Below are positions 1 to 20,639 of a stretch of DNA of 64,000 nucleotides, in pieces (the stretch's first letter is position 1; the number at the start of each line of letters is the position of its first letter). The notes under the pieces were generated by a model. That model made no database searches. It saw only the letters and a program-made list of their open reading frames with translations, and had not been told where the DNA came from. The translations under genes were made by a program, and so were the position numbers. Source of the DNA: Lamellibrachia columna (Eukaryota > Annelida > Polychaeta > Sabellida > Siboglinidae). The DNA is taken from the NCBI GenBank assembly GCA_963662155.1, contig OY759269.1:7904355-7968354 (forward strand), written 5' to 3'.

Positions 1-240
1 AATATCAAACATGTTTTGTTTAAATAGTCCTTAATTATAAATTCGCGAAAATCACTTCTTTTGTAACTAAAGTTGTCATTATGCAACCAGTATGCAACAG
101 ACATAGACGTAGCAGATATTATTTTCTCCTATGAAAATATTTCCTTAGGCTAACATAAATAAACAGCAATGTAGGGCACCCGTACAATGTTAACTTCGGA
201 CAGTGGTGCCAATGAACGCACACAAAGTAATGTAACATAC

Positions 241-312
241 CTTCTTAGGCGGTTTTGCCAGAGTCACTGACACCAAAACTACCAACACGAGAACTGCGAG
301 AACAACCTTCAT
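241..312 (-). CDS. P0: exon 1 (signal peptide) of a fourth family member, truncated by the window edge
   Basis: This is the first coding exon of a secreted protein of the same family as P1-P3. It encodes 24 residues, beginning MKVVLAVLVLVVLVSVTLA and ending KPPKK: a basic start, a long hydrophobic run and a likely signal-peptidase site after Ala19. The exon ends in phase 0 at a GTATGT donor (240-235), exactly as in P1 and P2. The ATG is chosen because it follows the same leader and lies the same distance from a TATA-like box as in the other copies. The remaining exons would lie left of base 1, so whether the gene is intact cannot be judged. The only residue difference from P1 exon 1 is Thr17 for Asn17. 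The family function is unknown. Confidence 0.75.
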
Positions 313-360
313 CTTCTCAACCCAGAGGAAACACGTTGCGTTGCCGGGCGCCGTCGCCGT

Positions 361-370
361 CTTTTATTGC
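361..370 (-). promoter_or_regulatory. TATA-like box of P0
   Basis: On the minus strand this reads GCAATAAAAG followed by ACGGCGACGGCGCC. ATAAAAG ends about 49 bases upstream of the ATG. The same box, GC-rich block and spacing occur in front of P1, P2 and P3, which supports a core promoter. A start site roughly 25-30 bases downstream would give a very short 5' leader. Confidence 0.6.
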
Positions 371-1263
371 ATAGCGGAGCGCATGCGCACTTCATCCTCC
401 TGTGTAATATGGGCCGAATGTCACGGGGGTGGAAGGTTGTAACTGTTAAGCTAGAAATAATTACTTCGCTGTTTTGCATATAGAATTCAAACCATCAAGG
501 TCGACGGTTCAAGTCGTGTCACCTAAGAGTTATGTTAACGTTATTGTTTTTGTGATAAGGTAAAATGGATTGAACAATTGATGTCTCTACCTCCTGGACT
601 GCTGGAAATTGGACTGGTCGGTCGGTTTGGCTTCGAGTTAGACTCGTAAAACCCGCTTAAGTTACATTACGCAACATACTCAATTGAACTCTAGCCTAAT
701 TACGACTTATGTTAATTGCGACATTTTCTAAGCGTTTGGACAACATAAGGGTGATTCTTATAACTGTACCTGACACTCAAATGTGAGTGGACGTTCTAAC
801 TTAGTGAGCTACAATAAACAGTTTGGCTGCTTAACTACAACTGTTTTTGTCTTAAACGTTATTCCTCGATTCATTTTCCCGCTTGTATCGCTTTAGAATC
901 ATCTCGCAAAAATCAAACCTATCTAGTATCCACCGCGACATGCTCTCTCGTTTGTGCACGTGTGTTATTTACCTTTGATGAAATCACATAATAAACTATT
1001 AAATTATTGCTGACCGCATCTGGTAAAAAAAATCGGCGAAAAAATGTTCGCTAAATAAACCAACTTCGCCTGCGTTGGTTCATAGGCACTTAACCTTTAG
1101 CAAAATTTAGATCACGCAAAATGTCGAGCGAAGGGGATTCTGACGGTGCAACTGACATAAGCTTATCGGTTAAAGTCATGCCGTACATGTACGAGTCAAC
1201 AACGCGGTCATAGTCACAAAAAAACGAAGTTAAAGTTGAGTTCAACGTCAGTGGTCTGTCTAC

Positions 1264-2667
<1,404 letters not shown>

Positions 2668-3660
2668 CTGTCTACGCCTTCACAGACGTGTTTGGGGTTA
2701 GTCGGTGTGGCCGGATTATAAAATGTTTATTTTTGTAATGTTCTTCATCGACATCATCATAAGTCATGAGCCGGAACAGCGATGAACCCTTTCTGAGAGG
2801 TCGATTGTTCATTAGGGATGGAAAGTCAGCCACTTCAACGCCAAGGTTTTCGCAGATCGGTTTGATGTGTTCTTTGTTTTTCTTGCTATGAGTGGGCTAT
2901 GTTCTTGCTAAATGCCTACTTGCACGTAGGAAGGATTGGTGGGGGTTTCGTTATAGTTGCAATTGTTGAGGAGAATACTGCAGCTGAATACTGAAGTGAG
3001 ACTAATGAACATTAAAAGCTGTCAACCTATACTGTGTAATCAGGTTTTTCTTTCATCTCTGTTGCAATTATGCAGCGTTTCTTCGGCCACAGTCTCAATG
3101 GCACTCTGGTTGAAAAGTGCACCCATGCCGGCCGAATTGTCTACAGCTGCACCGTCTACGACCAAAGCACCCTACATTCGAATCAACACCACAGAAACAC
3201 ATCCACAGTGGCATTGCTACGTCGTGGCAAACTGTAATTATGTTAATCCGATTCATTATAATGGATGATATGGTCCGCTGCGCAAGCTCAAATATTGCAT
3301 TAGGAAAGTCGACTGTTTGGTATCCCCGGCAGTTGGAATGGCAGCACTTATGAGCGATCGAGTGGGTGTGTTGTCGGGGTTAATCGTGTTGTGGTGCACC
3401 CACCCACGTTATATTGCGTTTCAAGGCCAGGCGGTTATGCAGTTGTTCTACTTACGAAATAACTACACGGGCAAGCCCAGAAACAACGAGACACTTCGGA
3501 CAAACTGCAGTCGCCAGCTGTTATAATAAATTATGTAAAATAAATACATTTGTCGACTCCACTGGATAGAAGACATCATGAGAATAAAAATACATAGTTT
3601 TCCATAGTTACTGTAATACTGAAGTGAGACTAATGAACACTAAAAGCTGTCAGCCTTAAT

Positions 3661-4084
3661 TGCAATTGCAGGTGAAAGGATGCAATTTTGTTTTAGCTTT
3701 GAATGCACTGGAAGGTCATGTACTGTGTAATGTGTTTCAAGTCTTTCTTTCGTCCCTGTAACACGGCGTTTCTTCGTTCAGAATCTCAGTGACACTAATG
3801 ACGCAAAAGTGCACCCATGCCCAAAGTTAATTACACGTTTCTGCTCTCACAGTTCCGCGGATCTGAACGGTTCTCGGCACTCAATGATCATTTATCCACG
3901 CCTCCTTCCACATCAATATGGTAATTATATATTTGAAAAATACAATCCGCCCCTACAAATTGAATGGTCCATCCCTAATCTGGCCGACATCCATCGTGGA
4001 ATGGAAGCACGACTTTGATAGGGCCTACCCGGCGCATTCTACACACTGCAAAACACGCAATGTTAAGAGCCACTAGTCAGACGT
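3661..4084. other. No gene seen between unit 0 flank and hAT relic
   Basis: Mixed-composition sequence with weak echoes of the 2950-3540 flank (GGCGTTTCTTCG and CACCCATGCC words near 3770-3820). No coding exon, RNA gene or clear repeat boundary was found. Confidence 0.5.
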
Positions 4085-6185
4085 GTGATGGACGCATTCC
4101 AGAAGATCGCCTTCTCCTTCAACTATTCAGTCCAGAGGTTGCGTGTCTTTCACGCTGAGCTCGAGTTAGACAAGGATGAAGGCGCTGGTATGAACAACAT
4201 AGCTAATCTACAATCACTCCTGGAGACAACTAGTCCAGTCGAGCGAACGCTCTGTATACATTCAAGTCTGTATACATTCAAGTCTGTATGCATTCAAGTA
4301 TGTATACATTCAAGTCTGTATACATTCAAGTATGTATACATTCAAGTCTGTATACATTCAAGTCTGTATACATTCAAGTATGTATACATTCAAGTCTGTA
4401 TACATTCAAGTCTGTGTACATTCAAGTCTGTATACATTCAAGTCTGTATACATTCAAATATGTATACATTCAAGTCTGTATACATTCAAGTATGTATACA
4501 TTCAAGTCTGTATACATTCAAGTATGTATACATTCAAGTCTGTATACATTCAAGTCTGTATACATTCAAGTCTGTATACATTCAAGTATGTATACATTCA
4601 AGTCTGTATACATTCAAGTCTGTATACATTCAAGTATGTATACATTCAAGTATGTATACATTCAAGTATGTATACATTCAAGTATGTATACATTCAAGTC
4701 TGTATACATTCAAGTCTGTATACATTCAAGTCTGTATACATTCAAGTCTGTATACATTCAAGTATGTATACATTCAAGTCTGTATACATTCAAGTATGTA
4801 TACATTCAAGTCTGTATACATTCAAGTATGTATACATTCAAGTCTGTATACATTCAAGTCTGTATACATTCAAGTCTGTATACATTCAAGTCTGTATACA
4901 TTCAAGTATGTATACATTCAAGTCTGTATACATTCAAGTATGTATACATTCAAGTCTGTATACATTCAAGTCTGTATACATTCAAGTATGTATACATTCA
5001 AGTCTGTATACATTCAAGTCTGTGTACATTCAAGTCTGTGTACATTCAAGTCTGTATACATTCAAGTATGTATACATTCAAGTCTGTATACATTCAAGTA
5101 TGTATACATTCAAGTCTGTATACATTCAAGTATGTATACATTCAAGTCTGTATACATTCAAGTCTGTATACATTCAAGTATGTATACATTCAAGTATGTA
5201 TACATTCAAGTATGTATACATTCAAGTCTGTATACATTCAAGTCTGTATACATTCAAGTATGTATACATTTAAGTCTGTATACATTCAAGTATGTATACA
5301 TTCAAGTCTGTATACATTCAAGTCTGTATACATTCAAGTCTGTATACATTCAAGTATGTATACATTCAAGTCTGTATACATTCAAGTATGTATACATTCA
5401 AGTATGTATACATTCAAGTCTGTATACATTCAAGTCTGTATACATTCAAGTCTGTATACATTCAAGTATGTATACATTCAAGTCTGTATACATTCAAGTC
5501 TGTATACATTCAAGTATGTATACATTCAAGTCTGTATACATTCAAGTCTGTATACATTCAAGTATGTATACATTCAAGTCTGTATACATTCAAGTCTGTA
5601 TACATTCAAGTATGTATACATTCAAGTCTGTATACATTCAAGTCTGCATTCACTGCTGCACTCACTGCCTGGTATATTCGGAAGAAGATGGCAAAGTCAG
5701 ACGTTACTTGTTTTCCATCACAAATGTTGATTTCATCATAACACTACTGACCATTGAGCAAAGTCGGCTTCCTCTGACCTCATCCATCCAGTGCAAACAG
5801 GCAACCACTACAATCGCCAAGTTGCAGCAGGAAAAGGCCGACCCAAAAGTATGGAATGCATTCTTTGACAGTGTTGTAGAGGTAGCTGAGAGATTTGAGA
5901 TTGAGGCGAGCACGCCGCGCAATGTTGGTAGACAGATGCACCGTCTGTGAGAACGTGCCCGCTGATATAACTGACACGCCCAGCCAGTATTGGATGAGGG
6001 CAATGCATCTGCCGTTCTTGGACCACTTGCTGCAGGAAATGGACACAAGACTACTAGTAGCTCAGAATCAATACGTGAACCAATACCCCACACCACGACA
6101 GCAGACTGATCTGACACCAGAGAAAATTGTCCAGCTATACGACGTGTTCGAAGATGGCATGTCAGGTGATCTGCGTCAGCTATAA
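4085..6185 (+). pseudogene. Broken hAT-family transposase (THAP12/52-kDa-repressor-like), split by a minisatellite
   Basis: The left part reads FNYSVQRLRVFHAELE and NNIANLQSLLET, then in another frame SRANALYTFKS. The right part reads LYTFKSAFTAALTAW, then in a different frame VDFIITLLTIEQ and VWNAFFDSVVEVAERF, and after a further shift PFLDHLLQEMDTRL and LTPEKIVQLYDVFED, ending with a stop at about 6185. This order fits, from memory, the RNase-H-like part of hAT transposases annotated as 52 kDa repressor-like proteins. The open frame is interrupted at about 4250-5645 by 16-bp repeats and has further frameshifts near 5665 and 5935, so no functional transposase is encoded. The N-terminal zinc finger and terminal inverted repeats were not found. 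Confidence 0.65.
4254..5645. repeat. 16-bp minisatellite, 87 copies
   Basis: The unit is GTATACATTCAAGTCT or its variant ending TAT. The run spans 1,392 bases, exactly 87 units of 16 with no length change. Because 16 is not a multiple of 3 and the unit has no stop in any frame, all three plus frames stay open and give the same 16-residue peptide repeat; these are not genes. A few units carry single changes (GTGTAC near 4410 and 5033-5041, TTTAAG near 5270). Confidence 0.95.
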
Positions 6186-7858
6186 CATTTAAGGTAATGT
6201 AGGAGATGGTGAGTGTCGCTGAGACACCCAACACTTTCGATGTCACGACACAGGGAATCAATTTCGTTCTGTTTAGTAGTGGAAATGAGACTAGTCCTAT
6301 AATACATATCGAATGTGTGGAATCCATCGTTTAAAACCCTAGTCCTACAATACATATCGAATGTGTGGAATCCATCGTTTAAAACCCTTTAGTATTCAAG
6401 TCGGCCAAACCCGCCCGCAGGCTGACGCTTCAATACAGCCAAACCCAATCCCAAAAAAGCAGCGCATTTCAAAATATTCAAGTGGCGCGTTCTGGCGGAC
6501 AGTTAAGAGAACACATTGGATATGTGAACATACTGGCGTCACGTGTTCCTGTATCTGGTGAAATAACTTGGGAACCATGGTCTTTACAAAAAACGGCTGA
6601 AGTCAAAAGGGTAAACTAATTTATCCCTTTGCTTATCGCCGTCTGTCAGAAATAATGCACATCCGAGATATCTCCACTGATCCTCTATTAATGCTACTTC
6701 GTATCTTATCGTTCTAATTCCATTGACAATTTGTTTTCAATATTGTCATGACCATTCAATATCTTAAAGCTTAACAACAAAGGTTGATCCCTAGTCTACA
6801 TGGGCTTTATTCACACTTATACGTGCATGACAACGTGATTATTTTACAAACAGTTAAAAAGGAACTGTTAACAAAGCAACATAAGCGAATTGTGTAATAG
6901 ACCAGGACAGTTTTCCATCAGCCAGTACCTTTAACTGATCAATAAATGGGCCAAGGATGAACAAAATCGTTGAGATTAAAGCCGGAAGAACAACACTTCA
7001 ACTAATAAATAATGCGACGGTCCACCGCTACGTGTAACAAATAGGAGTGTCGAACACCACATAACGAAATTTGTTTAATGGTAAATGTGCTACGTGGTCA
7101 GCTGAGAATGAACATCCGGGCCACACCGGCCAGCCGAATCGATTACTACGAGTGATCCTTCATTGTTTTGCTAGTCTCATTTCAAATTCATTTTGGAAAA
7201 TATCAAACCTACCTAGTATCCACTGCAACATGCTAGGTAATGTGTGCAACTTTTATATGTAGTTTTTGTGAAATCACCAAACAAACTATTAAATTACTTA
7301 ATATTTAGTCAAACATTAAGTGAAGTGAAATGGAAACGCTGAAAACTCACAAATTTACCCCTTCGTGAAATTTTGTAATTTTATCATGTGATGGGTGAGA
7401 GGATGGAAATCACTTTCACTATCGGCATATGCCATTACCATTATCACTTTGGATATCCAGTATTTTGAGCCTAACCAGATCTAACGAACAAAGTCAATTC
7501 TTTCGATGATTTGAACAATTACAATGTTTTTATTAAATATGTTGCGGTTGTTACTTAAACTATTCACACACTACACATTTGGACATCAGCGAACCGGATT
7601 TGCAATATACTAAATCAGTTGAAGATTGAGTTTGAAGAGAAGTCGCCGTTGCCAACTGAAGAGGAATCTCAATTGTCAGCAGTAAATGAATTGACGTTGC
7701 CGACGTCCCCAAAAGAGGTAACATCCATTTAAGCAGATTCGCCATTTTTTTATGAATCGTCCATATGTTCGGTGTCGCCTGCACAATTGACGATAACCAC
7801 ACAGGACTTATATGCCTCCAATTTAAGAAACATTGATAATGTATTAGTCTAAAACTCC
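6186..7858. other. Intergenic; decayed second copy of the family 5' flank
   Basis: Bases 6287-6387 contain a ~50-bp tandem duplication (ATACATATCGAATGTGTGG, twice). From about 7150 to 7330 and 7440 to 7600 the sequence resembles, at lower similarity, the upstream flank of P0/P1 (compare 900-1010 and 21250-21400, for example CTATTCACACACTAC). No exon 1 remnant with a signal peptide was found next to it. No gene is seen. Confidence 0.5.
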
Positions 7859-8614
7859 CTGTTCACCTTTGCATTGTGTGAACAGTTGGAAAGAATTGAC
7901 TTTGATCGTTAGATCGGGTAACGTGCCAAATATCTTCTGCTATTTCTCCGCCGATTGGCCTACTAAATATCTTTTTTTCGTTGATTTCGCCCAAACTAAA
8001 TATTTTTACAAACGAGCTGGCCTTTCACCATAACGCCACGTCACTGGCCACCAATTAGTATGTAATTAATATAGGAAGACAAAGTGAAAGATTAAAACAT
8101 CGTTATTGGTTAATCAATTACGAATGTGTCGATTGTCGTACGAACCGTGGGCGATAAGATGCAAGCACTGAATGCATTTTTTGTAGCAAGCAAGTGTATG
8201 ATGCACGTAATTATATCTTAGTGTAATTCAGCAAGTGTACGTTTGTATTCTTGCATACTTGTATGTTTATTCGCTTGTATGCTTGTATACCTGTATACTT
8301 GTGTGCTTGTTTGTTTTGTATGCTGTGCTACTCCCCCACGGACGCTTTGTATCTCAGGCGCCAAAACATTCAGAGGTTCGTCTACGACCCCCCACGATGG
8401 GGTCGTCACAGTTGTATTTATTTTTTTTAATTCACCCGCTATCGCCCCTTCTGTTAAAGCTTGAATTACTTTTTACGTAGTTATTACGTACAATTGTTAA
8501 CGACGTCATGCGGCTTTCCTTACGTAACACAAGGACGAGGCGGCATTAAACGTTACTATAACTGCCAGTCTTACGCAGTAATTTCGAGAGTTGGATATTA
8601 ACTAGCAGCACCAA

Positions 8615-8800
8615 GTACCAAGGCTTAAAGGGATATATCTGTGAAATTGTGTAAATATTGACATCGTGGCACTCGAGTACCAAGGCTTAAAGGGATATAT
8701 CTGTGAAATTGTGTAAATATTGACATCGTGGCACTCGAGTACCAAGGCTTAAAGGGATATATCTGTGAAATTGTGTAAATATTGACATCGTGACACTCGT
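8615..8800. repeat. 62-bp tandem repeat, 3 copies
   Basis: Three almost identical copies of a 62-bp unit containing AAGGGATATATCTGTGAAAT and ATTGACATCGTG. The array is absent from the matching place in unit 2 (near 23870), so it was gained in unit 1 or lost from unit 2. Confidence 0.9.
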
Positions 8801-9196
8801 GTTCGAACTACCACGTTATCACGTCTTTCCGGAGAACGTGCATTTTAGCTAGTAAAGATAAAGTTATGTCTGAATGGCAGCTAGCAAGTTGAACGCGAGG
8901 GGAGGCGTCGAATATGATCGACGAAAGCACGTCAACTATCGAGTACAAACGACGTACGTTGTATTTCGTCGATGCGTAAGCAGTCTTCTCCCATTCTATA
9001 TTCACAATTCTACAAACAAAAGAAACGGGTTATACTAATCAATATCATATAAGTAATGGTCTAATTAAATGTCTTCTTGTTGCTCTCCTCTATCCCTGAA
9101 GTCCGGGGTGAGGCTGGCATCGACATCGGTCGTCGAGTTTTGTTTTCCCTTCTTCTATATTAAACATTGTAATAACCATAAACAACATGGATAGTC

Positions 9197-9425
9197 ATCT
9201 GAAATCAAACTATCTGTTCCAGAGCACAAATTCAAATATAGTATTAAAACTGAAATCAAACTATTTGTTCCAGAGCACAAATTCAAATAATATTTGTACT
9301 ATATTATAGTATTAAAACTGAAATCAAACTATCTGTTCCAGAGCACAAATTCAAATATAGTATTAAAACTGAAATCAAACTATCTGTTCCAGAGCACAAA
9401 TTCAAATATAGTATTAAAACTGTTT
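9197..9425. repeat. ~51-bp tandem repeat, 4 copies
   Basis: Four copies of a unit containing CTGAAATCAAACTATCTGTT and CCAGAGCACAAATTC; the second has a short AT-rich insertion. Unit 2 has a single copy near 24240. Confidence 0.85.
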
Positions 9426-9789
9426 CCATTTAATATGATTGTGTCGTGTAATAATAATAATAATAATTAGGCATTACATTTCATAGTCATTCTTGCATAT
9501 TAGTGTATCAACTTGACACTGTGATTTAGGTTGTACTGTGATAGGGACAGGGATATCGAAATTGCCGGATGAGGGCAATTAACATGTTCGTTCAGCAGCT
9601 ATGTAGGGAAGAGGACGTTGGATTTGTGGATTTGCGGGGAGGGCTGATATGGACAGTGGCATGAGAAGCATAACAAATATTTTTGGTAGCAAACATTGTT
9701 TAAACAAGAAGCGCAGAGGTGCCTCAAACAGGACAAGAAGTCACTAGTACACACAAACCAGTAACAAAATGTCCGGAAAACATTTCTGA

Positions 9790-11690
9790 AGCTGGTTATG
9801 TTTAAATGCAAGGAGAATAATAAATAATAAAAACGAATTAAGCATTATGGTAGAAGATATTAACCTCACATAATTGTAATAACCGAATCATGGGCTAACG
9901 AAGACATATAAGATGCTGAATTAGGAATGACAGGATACGTAATGTTTAGGAGAGATCGAATAGGAATAATGGAAGGGGGTTATTTTATACATTAAAAAAT
10001 CTATTCTGGCTTACGAAAGAAAATTAGAAAGGGAAGCAAATTGCCGTAAAGCTGTTCGGTGCAATATAGTTACCGGAAATTAAACATTAACTATTGGGTC
10101 AGTTAGAAGATAACACAAAAATACAAAACGCTATAAAGGAAGTGAGTAAAGGAGAATGTATCATAAAGGGAGATTTTAGCCATGGACACATACAATGGAA
10201 ATCTCTAGAGAGTACAGGGGGTGAGGACCACCAGTTTCTACATTTAATTCAGGATAGCTTCCTCACTGAACACGTGCTAGAACTAACCAGGGGAGAGAAT
10301 GGATTAGATTTAGTTTTGTCTTCACAACATGAATTAGTGGACAGTGTCAAAGTAACAGCGATCATAATCAAATACATCCCTTGAAAAAAACAACGAAAAC
10401 GGTCTAGAAAGAAACACTTGTCAAAAGAAGCTGTTAGAAAAATAGCGAACAAACAAACTATGTGGAGGGTTTATAGGCGGACCAGAAAGGATGAAGACTA
10501 TGCAAATTACAAAGAGGCACTTAATGCCGCTACGAATAGAATTAGACACTTAGACAAAGAAGCTATAACCAAAATTAACATGTAACATACAAATGACAGC
10601 AAGAGTTTGTATGCATATATCAGGAGTAAACAAAACGTACGAGACAAGGTTGGACCACTAGAAGACAGTGCTGGAAATATAATATCACAAGGATTTTTAA
10701 AGGCAGAAGACCTAAATGTATATTTCAGTTCAGTGTTTACCAGAGAGAATATTAATTCATTACCAGTTCCAAATGCTAAATTTCAGGAGGCTCAATCGGA
10801 CTATTTGGGGCAGTTAATTGTCATTCCAGAAATGGTAGCTAAGAAAATAAAAGCACTGAAGGACAACAAATCACCTGGAGTGGATATAATTCCTTCAAAA
10901 CTACTAATGGAAACAGTATAACAAATCAGTACACCACTTGCAAGAGCGTTCAATTTGTCACTAAAAGAGGCAGTGGTTCCTTTTGAATGGAAAGAAGCAA
11001 ACAACATGCCATTATTTAAAAAGGTTCGAAAAATAAGTAAGATAATCACAGGCCAGTGAGTTTAACATCAGTGATTTGTAAATTATAAGAAAGGTTAATT
11101 AAATACATACGGTGGACTTCCTTGTTAGGCATACATTAATAAATCCATCTCAACATGGATTCCTACTATATATTATATTTTTGAAAGAAATGACTAAGTG
11201 GATAGACGAGGGATCACCAGTAGATATTATATACTTAGATCTACTAAGATTTTCAGAAAGCGTTTGACAAAGTGCCACATCAAAAACTACTACTTAAATT
11301 AAAAGCACATGATATCGGGGGTGGCATAATCGACTGGATAGAATAATGGCTGACTGGCAGAAGACAACGTGTCGTAGTAGATTGGGAGATTTCAAACTGG
11401 AAATCAGTTTTGAGTGGGGTACTACAAAGATCATCTTTATTATTATTAATATATATCAATGACTTTGACGATAATACAATAAGCAACGTACTGTGTTTAC
11501 AAAGGTTTACAAGGGTTAACAATAATGGCGATAAACAACATTTACGAAGCGATCTAGATAAATTAGTTAAATGGTCTGAGAAATGGCAGATGTTATTAAA
11601 TTTTGGAAAATGTATATGCCTACACACAGGACACGCGAACTTGGATGTAAACTATGAAATTGGAGATACTGTTCTATGTAAAAGAACAGG
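9790..11690 (+). pseudogene. CR1/L2-like non-LTR retrotransposon, degenerate, unit 1 copy
   Basis: Reading across frames from left: IINKKNELSIMVED, IGITESWANED, GYVMFRRDR and GDFSHGHIQW, which are hallmarks of an apurinic-type endonuclease domain, with LDLVLSSQHELVDSV at its end. Reverse-transcriptase fragments follow: IKALKDNKSPGVDIIPSKLL, LKEAVVPFEWKEAN, an NHRPVSL-like stretch near 11050, QKAFDKVPHQ near 11260, a GVLQRSSLLLLIYINDF-like palm motif near 11415 and KWSEKWQMLLNFGKC. There are many stops and shifts. It is cut off after the palm region; the 3' part and tail are missing. It lies downstream of P1, in the opposite orientation. Confidence 0.8.
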
Positions 11691-12151
11691 GCTTAGATTG
11701 TGCATGGCCGAGCACCGTTTTCAGCACACCGAGAACGGGCCTGAACATACATACATGGCTAGGACAGGAGGCCGTCGGCCAGTTGTCATTAATTTTGTGA
11801 TCGGTAATATCCGCGGTATCTTATGTGCCGCACCACGTATTGAGGGTGGGGGGAGGGGGTTTTGAACTAAAGTCTATACTTTTATTACTTTGAAAACTTA
11901 CGAGACCACCCCTTAGGAAATTAAGAAATTGTCCAATTTAAGTTTGCTGGGGAGGTAGTTCTATGCTCATTGTGAATCTGGTAGTTTCAGTAGATTATGT
12001 TGAGATATTAAGTGACACATACTTGTGTGCGTGCGTGTGTGCGTGCGTGGGCGTGTTAACGTGGAACGATATTATGACTCATCCTGGATGAATATCAGTT
12101 AACAATCGCTACATTGACTTGACAAATACAAGTTTTATGTGATGAGTTCAA

Positions 12152-12157
12152 TTTATT
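12152..12157 (-). terminator. Probable poly(A) signal of P1
   Basis: The minus strand reads AATAAA about 260 bases past the P1 stop codon. It is the first canonical hexamer seen downstream and is conserved in P2 (27658-27663). The 3' end itself cannot be located from sequence alone. Confidence 0.5.
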
Positions 12158-12413
12158 AAACAAACACGTGCATAGCAGTGATCACAATAATATCTAACTG
12201 CAGAATTACCAAAAAACTATGATCAAGTGGAAACTCTACGAAGTGATTATTTTATCCATACAGCTCACGTATTTCGCACTGGAAGTGTGTCGCTGCTGCA
12301 GACTAAGAAATTACGCATCAATGCAATTATATAGAATTTATCGAATTAAGAGGGTAACTGTTTTTTTTTATAACGGTGATGTTAATTCGTGCCATGAGCC
12401 GAGTAAGACTGCG

Positions 12414-20523
<8,110 letters not shown>

Positions 20524-20571
20524 CTTCTCAACCCAGAGCAAGCTCGTTGCTTTGCTGGGCGCTGTCGCCGT

Positions 20572-20581
20572 CTTTTATTGC
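20572..20581 (-). promoter_or_regulatory. TATA-like box of P1
   Basis: The minus strand reads GCAATAAAAG followed by ACGGCGACAGCGCCC, about 49 bases upstream of the ATG. Position and sequence match P0, P2 and P3. Confidence 0.6.
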
Positions 20582-20639
20582 ATGGCGGGGCGTATGCGCA
20601 TGCGCACTTCTCCCTCCTGTGTCACATGCGCCGAATGCC

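Noticed and set aside
4085..5950. 621-codon plus-strand open frame as a repeat protein gene
   Set aside because: The repeat period is 16 bp with no stops in any frame, so all three frames are open with the same peptide. The flanks are a frame-broken transposase.
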